Positions 38,429-49,440 of a DNA stretch of 64,000 nucleotides are shown piece after piece; within the stretch, counting starts at the first letter, position 1; every line of letters starts with the position of its first letter. The DNA comes from Panagrolaimus kolymaensis (taxonomy: Eukaryota > Nematoda > Chromadorea > Rhabditida > Panagrolaimidae), in NCBI GenBank assembly GCA_028622995.1, contig JAJQJQ010000023.1, positions 682,001 to 746,000 of the forward strand. The letters run 5' to 3'. The notes beneath the pieces were generated by a model that searched no databases, had not been told where the DNA came from, and worked only from the letters and a program-made list of their open reading frames with translations. Position numbers and translations under genes: made by a program.

Positions 38429-39178
38429 ATGCTTTTTCATATTATTGGTTTTTTGATTTTTTCAATAATTATTTCCATTACATGCCTCAAAGCAAAGAAG
38501 AAGAATCCTCCTCCCGCTCTCGTCAAAAAAGAAGCTCCTGCCAAAGGTCCAACAAAAACGATTGATGGTGTGAAATTGAGTGTTGATAAAACGATGGAAC
38601 AAGTAAGTTTTATTCGATTATTTTTTTCACTTCTAATGACTAGTTTTTTTAGGTTCCTGCGAAAGAAATGAAAGCTGAAAAAGCTAATGAAAAACCAAAG
38701 CCATCGCTTCCTGCCAAGCCAACTGAACCAAAAAAGCCACCACCACCTGATACGAAAGCTCATGGTCCAGTTTCTAAACTACATCAACAACCTGCTCCTA
38801 ACAATGATATTGCAAAAGCTCGTATGTTACTGCTTTAGTTTTTACCAATCATTACAAAGCTATTAATTTTCAGATACAATTGTAGTTGATAAACAATCTG
38901 AAAGACGTCCAAAATCAAATGCTGTTTCATTGGTACGTTATTTACTTGTTAATGAATGCTTTGATACTTTCTTGAGTGATGAAAAAGTCATATTAATCGT
39001 TAAACTTTTTTAGAACAAAGATGTCAAAGCTATGGAAAGCTCTTCTGTAGACCATGAAGATTCAACGAGAAAAGGAATACCATCACTCCCTCGTCATGAT
39101 GAAGTGCCTCCATCCGTCGATGAACCAGCAATTCATAAATCAAAAATCGTTGATCCACCTACAGTTTATCAAAACTGA
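38429..39178 (+). CDS. Small Lys/Pro-rich secreted or membrane-anchored protein (188 aa)
   Basis: Exons 38429-38602, 38653-38821, 38874-38932 and 39014-39178 join in phase (567 nt). The chosen ATG begins MLFHIIGFLIFSIIISITC, a hydrophobic segment fitting a signal peptide or N-terminal anchor; an upstream in-frame ATG at 38,327 would bury it behind a less typical leader. The rest is low complexity: KKKNPPP, repeated Ala/Lys/Pro stretches, KKPPPPD, and a Ser/His/Pro-rich tail ending YQN. There are no cysteines after the leader and no known domain. AATAAA lies at 39,234. It lies in the spacer between the arms, directly upstream of a kinase relic on the other strand. Function is unknown. Confidence 0.65.
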
Positions 39179-39249
39179 TTGAATTGTTTAAAATTTGATT
39201 TTGTTTTTATGTTTATTTTGGATTTCATGTTTAAATAAAGCTTTATGTT

Positions 39250-39590
39250 TTTGTATCATTTTTGCCAATAACCATATTCAAGAACTTGTTCAATTTTGTA
39301 GTTGATCTCTTTAAACTTTGCTCCTGAATTTGGTTCTTTTCCCCCAACAATTTAACAATATCACATAAATACAAACTGGAGCATTTTCTAAACCTTTTCC
39401 ATTTTGTAAAAATTGTATCAATTCCATAGATGACATTGTTGAATATGGAATAGCGTAAGCAAGTAAAAAGATAAGTAAGACTTCGAATTTTCTTTCTGCT
39501 TTATCATATATAAAAGCTCAAAAAAGCATGGTTTTGTTTGTGTAACAATTAGCAAGGGTTTTATATCATCAATAAAGATAAGCATGAATG
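39250..39590 (-). pseudogene. Relic of a tyrosine kinase C-lobe (copy 2)
   Basis: The minus strand encodes PYSTMSSMELIQFLQNGKGL, a CIYVILLNCW motif, then in a shifted frame KEPNSGAKFKEINYKIEQVL ending in YGYWQK and a stop. It matches the relic at 31,525-31,828 in sequence, extent and position of the frame break after CW. It differs by substitutions, for example Met changed to Leu in the IM..CW motif. As at copy 1, it directly follows the polyadenylation region of a plus-strand gene. No other kinase exon is nearby. Confidence 0.65.
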
Positions 39591-39692
39591 GTTGTATCGC
39601 CCGAAACTAAAACTTTCAACAGTTAAAGCTGTATCACTTCAGACATAACTAAACAAGGAAGCAAAAAGGATAATATAAGCGCTTTTTATTAA

Positions 39693-42600
39693 CTAAAATA
39701 CAAACATAAATGAAAAAATAAAGTACATATTGAAATAAAGTTTGTACCGACGTTTACCAATTTCAGCAGGAGTAAATTCAAGCGATGATTTAGCTTCAAC
39801 ATTAATTCCGATCTTCTTAATACAGCACAAAGTATTCGCTTCAACATCACCAACAACGAGCCACCATCGTTCTTCCTTGTGTTTGAGAGGATAAAATGTT
39901 GCAACAACAGATGGAGCATAACCATTTTCATCGTTTTCACGTTCAAGTTTAACGCTAACTTGTACACTTTCACCATGAGTTACTTTGGATGTTGATACTT
40001 CATGTTCGACTTCAATGGATGGATAATTATTACAGAATCTTGCAACATCAGCTAATTCAGATTTTGACATTTTCAAGAGATCATTTCTTTCGTCATCATC
40101 AAGTTCTAGTAAAATGAAAATTGAATCGATACCCTGAAATTTGACATTTGTATAAAAGGAATCAAAGCTACAACTCTTAAAAAAGTTCCAAGCATATGAT
40201 ATGCTGCCCTTTTGTAAACAAAACTCACCTTTTCTTTACACCGCTCCAATAATGATGAATTGACATGTTGTAGTTGTTTCATATAACTTTCATGCGAAAA
40301 CATAGTTTGAGTTAGCATTTGAGATAATTCCATTGCATGAATTCCAGGAGTTAACCATCCATTACTTGAAAGAACATCAACACATGCTTGAGTTAGCCGA
40401 GTAGCTTTGAGAACGATAAATTCAATATCTTTGTTCAGTTCGGCAGATAGTTGAATTCGAGCAAGATAAGCATTTAGAAGGAGAAGAACTTTAGTATGAG
40501 GATCAGACCAATTTTGATTTTTCAAAGCATTCGGTAACTTCTCAGCAAGTTTTTTGAGGATGACATCTTCTTTGTATCGAACAGGGAAATTAGCAAATTC
40601 ACTTGCATTTGAAATAATTTCGAGTAAACCACGAGCTTTTGTTTTTGGTTTCAATGAAAGTGAAAAGAGTTCTAAAAAATGAAGTTGTATTAAAGTAAAA
40701 CAAATAACAAAGGCACTTACCAATAGTAGCATAACTGATGTAATAATACGACGCAATCATTCCCAAGTTCAACGAAATCGTATCCATATCATCTTTGATT
40801 GCAATGCATTGGCTGTTTTCCAAATTCTTCAAAGTGTTTTCAACCAATTCAGATAGAGCTTCCGATAAATGACGATGTGTAACTCCTTGAAGCGAATAAT
40901 AATTAGGATTTTGAGTCTTGCTGCGATACAGGAATGTCCAAGTAAGATAATCAACGGCATCGTGTTTATTTTCAATGGTTTTGGTAACGATTTCAGCATT
41001 GAAATGATCATGAAGGCAAGTATCAAGATGAGATTCAACTGGCAATGGTTCATAGAGAAATTTTTTGAAGAAATCTTTCTTAGATGCTTGACACAAAAGA
41101 ACGCATCGAGCATCTTCATCTTGTCCAGGACGATTTGCAAGACCAACCATATGTAAAACATCAGCAATAGGATAATCTTCATAAACATGATGTTGACCAT
41201 TGTAAACTTGAGTATCCATAATGATGACGACATAAGCTGTAGTTTTGATTTGATAACACATGGTTCTTGGAACAATCAAAACTTGAATGAAACCACTTGA
41301 GAATAAGGTTTCAGCAATTTCAACATCACGAGCAGAGATACCTTCGTGAATAAAGCCAACACCACGGCTCAAAGTTTCACGTAAAGATTCATCGTGCACT
41401 TCTTTGAGAATTGCTTGGAAATCAGAATCTTCGGTTGCACCATGCAAGAATCGATGAGATTGACGATCAGCTAAAGCAAAAGTAAGAAGATCAACTGCAG
41501 TTGAACGAGTTTGTCGACGAGATGGAACAAAAACGAGAGCAGGCTTTGGTCGAACTTTTCCACCATGTCGAATAACAGCTGAATAAACAGGTCGAACCAT
41601 TGCAGCAAGTCGTGAAGCAGTGTGTGAAAGATTGAAGCCTTGAATGTAAAGTTCTAATGGAAGCGGTCGAGCAGATGGTGGAAAATTGAAATTCGTACAT
41701 CCAAGCCATTGACACACATCTTTAGCATTAGCAAGTGAAGACGAAAGTGCAACAATGCGAAGTTTTGAATCAAGTTGAGAAGACATATAACGCATTCGCG
41801 AGCAAACCACTTCCATCGTAGGCTAAAAAAACAACAAATTAAGGTTTAAAATTATATTGTAAAATCAAAAAGCTTACCCCAGTATAAGAATCACCCATCA
41901 TTTGAAGATCATCAGCAATAAAAAGCCGCACAGATTGAACATTCTTTCTTTGTTTCCATCGTCGAGAAATGTTATCCCATCGATCAGCAGTCGAAATAAT
42001 AACATTTCCATGTTGAAGAAGCTTCAAGTCATTCGTCAATTCACCAGTAAGAAAAACAAAAGTTTTATTCAAAAGTCTTCCAATTCTCGCATTCCATTCT
42101 TGATAAACATTTTGTGCCACTTCTTCATTCAATGAAACATAAACAGCTTTTTGTTCAGGATTATTTTCAAAATGTCGAAGCAATGTGAATTCAGCACAAG
42201 TAAGTTTTCCACTTCCATTTAGTGCACCAATAAAAACATTTTCATTGCTTTCAAAGCAAGTACGAAAGACTTGGGTTTGAATGGGATAGAAAACGCTGAT
42301 TCCTTTCTTATCAAAGATTTGAGCATATTCAGGATTATTGAGAGCTGAGATGGGAAGAGGTTGAAGATCAGGAAGTTCAGTTGGTGGTGGATATTTATCA
42401 GGAAGGAGAAGATGTCGGAATGAAATGGGTAGAATATTTTCACTACATAACCATCGATCAGATACAATTCGAACATAATAAAGCGGTGGAAGAGGATCAA
42501 ACACAGGAACAAACATTTTTATGACATGTTCATCGGAGTTGTATCGCCTAAAAATGAAGATAAAGTTAACGAAATTCGAGAATAAAAAAACAAGAAACTT

Positions 42601-43007
42601 ACTGTTTCAATAAGAAATATTCGTGATGCAATATGTATTCACCATTAACATCTTCAATAAAGATCCAAAAGCCTTCTGAATTTCCATGAACCTTCTCATC
42701 CCATTGAAAATCAGGTACAATCGATAGTTCCAGCTTCAAAGTTGACCGAGTGATTGGAACAACCATAGCTTGGAGTTCAATTTTAGGAACTTGTCGAATA
42801 AATTTATGCAAAGGTTTTCCCATTTTTGGTAACTTCACTAGTAGGTTCATCACGATTTCGGCGATCTGTTAGACTGTAATCAACTTGTAGTACCAAATCA
42901 CTGTTCTAAAAAGCAAAAATATTAGTAAAAATTCAGGAAAATAAATAAAAAAACCGACAAACCTGTCTGTATTCATATTGTTGAATTCGAGCAATCTCGT
43001 AAGCCAT
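39693..43007 (-). pseudogene. Brr2 (U5 snRNP helicase) copy with large internal deletion
   Basis: Minus-strand exons: 42963-43007, 42905 down to about 42,820, 42603 upward to the same point, 41878-42547, 40721-41822, 40229-40671, 39693-40133. The first two encode the Brr2 N-terminus (MAYEIARIQQYEYRQ, then [15 protein letters not shown]). Within EPTSEV the sequence jumps to KLPKMGK, which belongs before the second helicase cassette, so about 1,200 residues including cassette 1 are missing. The joint is out of frame: the N-terminal frame stops 12 codons later. From an internal ATG at 42,850, exons join in phase for 967 aa covering cassette 2 and its Sec63-like region. Walker A reads GALNGSGKL and the DEVH box DDLQ. 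The C-terminus ends early after KLYF, lacking about 20 conserved residues. Probably a segmental pseudogene; a truncated protein is possible. Confidence 0.85.
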
Positions 43008-43518
43008 ATCCAATACTATATTGCAAAGAGATCAAAAGCTAGCTTGGAATATACACAAAAAGGAGATAGATTCTATCGTTCGAGCTAAAAAGTAAAGAGT
43101 TTGTTAATAAATGGTCAAAGTAATTGCAATAAATTTGGAAGCAAAAACACGAATAACAAAAATAAGCGGGGAAAGGAAAACTTTGATGAAGAAAAGAAAA
43201 TTATTGGAGAAATTTTTGTTTCGCAAAAATTTTGTTTTCGTTGTGAGATTTTTTTTATGGATTTGAAAGTTTTTCTTCAAAGCTTCAAAGTTTTCAATTG
43301 ACTTTCTTCAATCAATTTGGATTCCGCACTTTTCTTTCTTACATTAGTTTAGCTTTTTATTAAAATTAATATTTTTTGTTTGTTAGGTAAAGTTTATAGT
43401 TTGTTAAACACAAAGATATAAAAAAAGCAATGTTAAAAATTTGAGTTGTTCAATCACCTAAGGGTTTATTTTTTATCTTCACATTAATATCCAAGCTGAA
43501 TATTAATTTTCTTCATAA
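43008..43518. other. AT-rich intergenic DNA upstream of the Brr2 copy
   Basis: This is the 5' flank of the Brr2-like copy and the 3' flank of the FAM162-like partial copy. A 66-codon frame at 43,101-43,301 is Lys/Phe/Asn-rich with no recognisable content. I see no RNA gene or repeat. Confidence 0.5.
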
Positions 43519-44047
43519 TTAGTGACATAATGAAATGAGCCGTCGCATAGACAAAAAATAATCTTTATCCATTTGTCTGCGAGTTCGCCATTCGGAGGTG
43601 AAAGAAATGGAATAAAATAATAAAACAGCTGTAATAATTACAATCACTCGCATTCGATCGTGCATTCGTTGCATTGTTTGGTTTCTGTAATTTAAAAATG
43701 GGTTTTAAAAAATGCGAAAGAAAAGTACAAAGGCCTCGAAAAGATAGAATCATTTCTTGATATTATAATTTTTATGAATCATCTTAAAAACTTACGATAC
43801 ATATTCAGGAATATCAGAAGTATTTCGGAAAAGTCGAGTTAAAACAAGAAAATATTTTTGACTTGCGTTGGGTTTTCTTTCCGTCAATGGATCCGCTGCT
43901 CGTCCAACTCGCATTGATTGCTTTTGATTTTGGTAATCTGAATGAAGGGAATGCGTTGGGTGTTTATAATCAGCAGAAATCTAAATCATTAATGATTGCA
44001 AAAAAAGTTTGTGAAACAGAAATTTTTATTAAAACCTTCTTTTCCAT
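43519..44047 (-). pseudogene. Truncated copy of the FAM162-like gene
   Basis: Minus-strand exons 44036-44047, 43796-43980 and 43519-43684 are near-identical to exon 1 (end only), exon 2 and most of exon 3 of the complete gene at 50,404-51,005, introns included. Homology begins at GGCAATGGAAAAGAAG, so the first 22 codons are gone; it ends after RRQMD, where the last 15 codons are replaced by unrelated sequence (KDYFLSMRRLISLCH and stop). An ATG within the match gives an intact 120-aa frame that keeps the central motif and the membrane segment. It may be a live shortened paralogue or a pseudogene. It abuts the inner end of the right arm. Confidence 0.65.
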
Positions 44048-44363
44048 TGCCTAATTAAAAGTTAAATATGCTTTGCATTTGTTTGTTTTTTTGTTTGTTT
44101 TTGAACTTGAACCAAAAAATGTTAAGCAAAATATGAAAGAATAAAATCACACGCTTTTGTTCTTCAAAAAATTTTTTTTGTTATCTATTTTAGTGTTAGT
44201 GGATTTCGTTTGCTTTTAAATAAATTTTTCTCGTTTGCTAATAGTGTTTCTTAGGCATGAAATATGTAAATGCCACAGCATTTTCTTTTCTCGTAGGATT
44301 ATATTTACCATGTAAACGTCTCGATGGTGGAACATTACGAACAATAAAAAGTGAAATACAAAA

Positions 44364-45095
44364 ATAAGGGCTTTTAATAGTAAAAAGTGTAAAGATTTTT
44401 TTAATTTTGATTAGTTTTGTGCAGAGTTTGGTTGGTTTACTAACTATGGCTAAAATGGCATTGACCCATGAAAATTAACTTACACCACCACCTTTTGATG
44501 ATGATGCATTTGATGTAGTTTCAGAATTATCAATATTTTGATTATAAAGTTTTTATGTATCTTTATCGTTATTTGCGGGTTTATTAATAATTTCATTGGG
44601 ATTTACTTGAATTAGATGAATATGCGGATTCATTTCTTCTTCGTGCTCATTTCCATCAAATCGACACTTTTATTACGCAATGGTGTTTGGAATATGACTA
44701 TTATCAATTTCATCAGATTCAGGAATGGCTCAACATGAATCATTGTGGGGTTGTTAGTCTTCTAAAATAATTATTTTTTATTTTGCATTTTGAGACATGC
44801 AATAACGAAACCAATATTTTGTTGTGAATTGTTTTTCAAATACATTATTATTACCATCAAATTTATTTTCTTCTTCAACCCTTGGAGGAATTTCGGTTTT
44901 CACTTGCATGGGAGGATACTATCTTTTGCTTTAGTTGAAATCTCATTTGGCTCTTCTGTTGTTAGTTGAACGTTAAAAAGTGTTAAAGTTATGTGATAAA
45001 ATTGTAAAAAGATTAATCGTGGTGACAAACATTGGTGGTATTGTTTCCTCTTATGATTTTCTCTACTTCACGTTGAATTATGACTTTTGTAATAA
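44364..45095. other. Right-arm-specific block with decayed coding traces
   Basis: About 730 bp here have no counterpart at 37,310 in the left arm; flanking text (AAGTGAAATACA before, ATCGCTGAAATTGAAG after) is shared. On the minus strand, short stretches look coding: VKTEIPPRVEEENKFDG followed by a Lys/Tyr/Trp-containing run, and an Asn/Ser/Thr-rich run ending SSSKGGG at a donor-like GTAAG. Stops separate them. No family is recognised. I see no terminal repeats or target duplication, so it may be a deletion in the left arm rather than an insertion here. Confidence 0.45.
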
Positions 45096-45611
45096 TCGCT
45101 GAAATTGAAGACGGTGTTGCAACAACAACTGAAATTTCCTCTTCATCTTCGGTTTGGGTTTTAGGTTAAAAAAAATTATCAAAAAAATCAAACTTTTAGC
45201 ATGAAGTAAAATCCAACCTTTGTGTGGTGAAAGCAGCTATTGGAAAAGCGAGTTTATGTTGTTCGATTTCATTATCGCTCCCTTTTTTGAGTTAATTTTT
45301 CTTCTTTTCTATGTTTAGCTTCACCTGAAGCGACATTAGTTTGACCTGCTCAAATCACAAATGTTTAATTATTATTTAATTCAGTTTATGAAATTATTGA
45401 AGTGATTGGTGAAACAATTTTTTTACAATAAATTTTTATATTTTTAAAGGGAATAAAGAAAAAAAAATGTTCTCAAAGTGAAAAAAAATCAATTTTTTTG
45501 GAACATTGCCAAAACAAATTCATTAAAACGCGGGAAAAGTAACTCTTTCAATTAATTTTAAGCTTAAGTTTTAAATTACTTTTATTATTATTGTGTTTAA
45601 TAACAAAAACG

Positions 45612-47016
45612 ATGTCACATGATATTGAAACAGCTTCAGAAAATATTCAAGAAGCTCAACGACTAATAACTAAAACCAATAATAAACTTCAAACCCTTGA
45701 TTCAGAAATTCATCAAAATGTTAATAATTTTATTGAAGCTTTAACTTCAAAAATAAAAGAAAATCGAAGGAATAAAGTTAATATTAAAACGGGAATCGAT
45801 GAAGTTATGGTAAGTTTCTGGCTTTCCTTCATTCAATTTGAGTTTAGAAAAAATTGTTTTTCAGAAATTTCACAAAAAAGCAATTGATTTCCAAAAAGAT
45901 AAGCTTAAAATTTGTAAATATGCTTATGATGCAGTGGATAAAGAAGTAAATGATTTTGATAAAAAGCTTCAAAAATATTGGGATAATAAAGAAACAGCAA
46001 AAACAAGCGATGCTGCACTTGCGCGATTAGCAGTTTTGGATCAGCGAAGGAGAAAAAAGAAGCATCATTTGAGGCGGCATAAACGTAAATTTCTTTATTT
46101 AATATATAGGTATTTTATAATATCTTATTTTATTTACCATTTTAGGAAACCCTAAAGCTCAAGAAAGTGTTTCGACTGAACCCGTGGCAGTTGCCGATTA
46201 TCAAGCAGATCCATCAGAACCTCGATATTGTTATTGTCAAAGAGTATGTTTCTAATATTCATACGCTCACCAATAATCGCTTGTTTCTAGGTTGCATTTG
46301 GTCGAATGGTAGCTTGCGATGGTGAAAGTTGCGAATATGAATGGTTTCATTTTATATGTGTTGGATTAAAAGAAGATCCGGAGGCTGAATGGTTTTGTGA
46401 TGATTGCAAAACAAGAATTGAAGCAACTAAGAAAAGTACAAGAAAAACATTTTCCAAAACTCCAAGGCGGCAACAAAATGATAGCTATTTATCGCCCATC
46501 AAAAGAATAATAAATCCAAGAAAAAGTTTGAGCGAATTGAAAAAAGAAAATATTGAAACTCCAAAGTTGCCACTTTTATCGCCGGTGAATTCATTAAAAA
46601 CTCCAGTGAAGCCTATAAAAACTCCCAATAAAAAGCATCTCGAAATTCCTAAAACAAGTTTAACTTCGCCATTGAAAAAAAAAGCTCTAGTTAGTAGTGG
46701 TGGCAATGCAACTCATCATAAACAAGTACCTTCATCCACATGTTCTCCACCAACTCCAAAACGTGGAAGAAATAAAGAAATTAATAATTTTGCTGTAAGC
46801 ACAATCAAAATTGATTTAAAAGCAGTAAAAATTCCACCTCAAAAACGAACATCGTCATCAAAAACGCCTCAAACAAAAACCATTTCTAAAACTCCACAAC
46901 CTTTAACAAAAACTCCTTCGATAAAAATGATAAAGAAAACTCCACAAAATTATGATCGATTTGCAGTTAGAAAACTTCGATCATCTGCTTCAACATCGAA
47001 AAGAACCAAGCGGTAA
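45612..47016 (+). CDS. ING-family (inhibitor of growth) PHD-finger protein, 413 aa
   Basis: Exons 45612-45809, 45865-46084, 46146-46243 and 46291-47016 join in phase (1,242 nt). Start is MSHDIE at the first ATG of the open frame. Residues 1-140 are helical and charged, fitting the ING N-terminal dimerisation region, with a basic [11 protein letters not shown] stretch at its end. The PHD finger at about 165-210 has the full C4-H-C3 set: CYC, ACD...SC, WFHFIC, WFCDDC, with the Trp and acidic residues that in ING proteins bind H3K4me3. The long tail (about 200 residues) is Lys/Thr/Pro/Ser-rich with many KTP repeats, unusual since ING proteins normally end at or soon after the PHD. It probably acts in nuclear histone acetylase or deacetylase complexes. 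Its left-arm twin at 34,868-36,789 is transposon-disrupted. Confidence 0.85.
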
Positions 47017-47644
47017 ATTATGTTGTATTAGGCCATCCAAGTGTAACACGAATGGATCCATTAACATACAAAAAACATTGTCTCGATTACTGCTGCAACT
47101 AAAAAAATCTCACGCTAAAAAATAATGGCATCACCATTGTCTATCACATTTTTCCTATTTACCCATTATCTTTAAAACTATGCATAATAATCCTTCTTGT
47201 TTTTTTCTAAGAAAAATAAAAGCGACCTAAATCAAAAAACGTATTCTTTAATTATCGCATTTCACTTTACTCACTTTTTTTTTTAATATTTTGCTAAATT
47301 GTTTTACATCATCCATCCATAAAATGAAGATCAACTCCATAAAAAAAAGAAGGAAAATAAAGGATAAAATTGGAAGAAGAAAAAACTTTCGTTAATGCAT
47401 GTTGAAATGAAAGACCTAATTCTTCCTATTAATAATAATCAAAACAAACATCAACAAAGTCGAGGCATAAATCCAAAAATAATATTGGATTCATAGTAAA
47501 ACGAGATCATATTCTTGCTGTATTGAATCTTACAAAGAAATAATCATTGAAGCAAACAAAATTTCTTTCCCAAAAAAATTGACTAACTTCAAAAAAGTTA
47601 GTTGTTTCTAAACTTTGCTTTGCTGCTGTTGTTTCTTAGAAAGC
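47017..47644. other. Intergenic DNA between ING gene and 179-aa gene (right arm)
   Basis: AT-rich sequence matching 34,210-34,867 in reverse. It contains the 3' end of the ING transcript and the 5' flank of the next gene. I see no other element. Confidence 0.6.
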
Positions 47645-48351
47645 ATGAGATCGTTATTCCATCCTCTTCGATGTGATGTTTATAAGCTTGAAAACAATGA
47701 ATTCGTTCGGCTAGTAAGTTTTCTTTTTTCTTCTAACTTTCTTGCAACAAAAAACTAAACTATTTGTTTTCAGAAAATTATCGGTGATCCAATATTTCGA
47801 ATTATTTCAACTACAATATCAAACACTTGCATCATATTTCGATCTCATTTTGTGTATGGTGAATTTTCAACGTTGAACCTTATTGAAGCCAAGTTTATTA
47901 GACAACGCAACCATGTTTTTCTCATCGTCAGACAAAATCAGGTAATTATGTTTTTTGAATGCTTGTGAATACGTTAAACTTCAACTTATTTTCAGACCTT
48001 TGTTTCTGTTGGCTATTTTATCTATAGCTTTATCTTCGGAAGGCCAAAATTGGCACAATATTTTTTTGATACAATATCAAAGCATGTTCATCGTCAACTA
48101 TTTATACCGCCTCGAAGAATCAGTAATATCGCTTCTCAAGGGTAAACATTCTTTGCTTCTTGTGTAATTCCTCTTAATAACATAATTTTTTTAGTTTTCC
48201 TGAACATAAAATAACTGATACAACCGATCAAGCAATCAAAGGCGAAGACATGAAAGAAGAATCAGTCATCAATCATGATGCTGAAAATACTCTTGCGAGT
48301 TCACTGGTAAATTCCAGTTGTCAAGAAGAAGAAGAAGATCAAACTGCTTAG
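47645..48351 (+). CDS. Unrecognised 179-aa protein (intact right copy)
   Basis: Exons 47645-47713, 47774-47941, 47996-48141 and 48195-48351 join in phase (540 nt). It starts MRSLFHPLRCDVYKLENNEF. The first 130 residues mix hydrophobic beta-like strands (IIGDPIFRIIS, CIIFRSHFVYGEF, HVFLIVRQNQTFVSVGYFIY) with charged loops and could form a compact PH-like fold, though this is only an impression. The tail is acidic and Ser-rich, ending EEEEDQTA. No signal peptide, transmembrane helix or catalytic motif is evident. AATAAA is at 48,391. The frameshifted left copy at 33,510-34,209 suggests this one carries the function. I cannot assign a family. Confidence 0.7.
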
Positions 48352-48679
48352 AATTATATATATTTTTTTGTTTGTTATTGTTAGTTCATAAATAAAGTTT
48401 TGTTGTTGTTATTAATCCTCAAAGTCTCCAACTAACATTTTTATATCATTATATTTCATTATCACTTTTCTCATTACTTGTTAAAATTTGCATGTTTTCT
48501 TGTTTTTTTTCCCATGCGAAAAACATAACTCACTTGAATTCATTCTTTCATTTCTTCGTTGCTTTTTTTAGTCACTTCTTCTCATAGCAAAAGGTTTTGG
48601 TTGGTTTGAATTTGTTTTTTAAGCTGAATTTTCATCAAATTTTCTAAGAAGAAAAAGAACATCATCAATCATCATTATC

Positions 48680-49440
48680 ATGGGAGATCAATATGAACCT
48701 ATTGGATTGGGAAGTAAGTTGATTAACTTTGTTATCATTATTACTTATCATTTTCTCTCTTTTTTAGATCCACCACCTCCTCCTCCTCCTGATGGAAATC
48801 AATATGAAGTACCTGCATTTGGTGCAGGAGGTTCTGCTCCACCACTACCTGCTCCATCAGCTGATCCTGTAAAAAGTGCATCAAAATCAAATAAATCCAT
48901 CAAAAGTGAGAAAAGCAAGAAAGGTGATGGAAAGAAAGATAAGAAAAAGAAAGAAAAGGTTGAATCAAAGGAAGATAATGGTGCTCGAAAAACTCAAGAT
49001 GAAGTAAGCCTTTTACTTGGCACTTATGTATTATTATGGTTAATCATATTGGAAAGTCAGAACTTTTTTAAAATGACTGCTTTGATGTTGTCTTACTTGT
49101 TATTATAATTATCATTCTTTGTAACTTTGCTAAATTATGTTTGTTGTATTTTCAGGAAATCAAAAGCAAAGTATCAAAAGGTGAATCAAAGATTGATAAT
49201 CCAACACAAGTTTGAGCTCCAACCATTGAAGATGAAGAAGCTGTAGCTAAAAAAGCTCATTATGTTGATAAAGATCATCTTGGTAAACTTCGAATTAAAT
49301 ATGTTAAACGTGTTAAATATGGTGTTTGGTGTGGATCAATTACAATTTTACTGATTGGTATTCTCATTACGATTCCGTCTATCCTTTTTTCATATGCTGA
49401 TATTCTTGGAACGTTCAAAGAAGAAGTACGACATGATTAA
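48680..49440 (+). CDS. Pro/Lys-rich tail-membrane protein with in-frame TGA (right copy)
   Basis: Exons 48680-48713, 48768-49003 and 49156-49440. The N-terminus has a seven-proline run, GAGGSAPPLPAP, then a lysine-dense segment (KKGDGKKDKKKKEKVESKE). An in-frame TGA at 49,213-49,215 would end the product at 109 aa. The frame then continues without stops through a charged stretch (EDEEAVAKKAHYVDKDHLG) and one hydrophobic helix to TAA, 184 aa in all. Splicing out the TGA with the only nearby GT...AG pair (37 nt) would break the frame. AATAAA lies at 49,526. The left arm has the same TGA, so it predates or was copied with the duplication. The protein could be a single-pass endomembrane protein; no family is recognised. 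Confidence 0.6.

Noticed and set aside
38437..38763. 108-aa minus-strand frame over the secreted-protein gene
   Set aside because: Trp/Phe/Arg-rich antisense shadow of Lys/Pro codons, spanning an intron of the plus-strand gene.
40829..41715. Additional open frames on both strands inside the Brr2 copy
   Set aside because: They are out-of-frame or antisense shadows of a conserved coding exon.
49213..49215. TGA as a selenocysteine codon
   Set aside because: No SECIS-like element could be recognised by eye, the context has no selenoprotein motif, and nematodes have very few selenoproteins. Not excluded, but unsupported.
49211..49247. A mini-intron removing the in-frame TGA
   Set aside because: The only GT...AG pair around it is 37 nt, shorter than other introns here, and would break the downstream frame.
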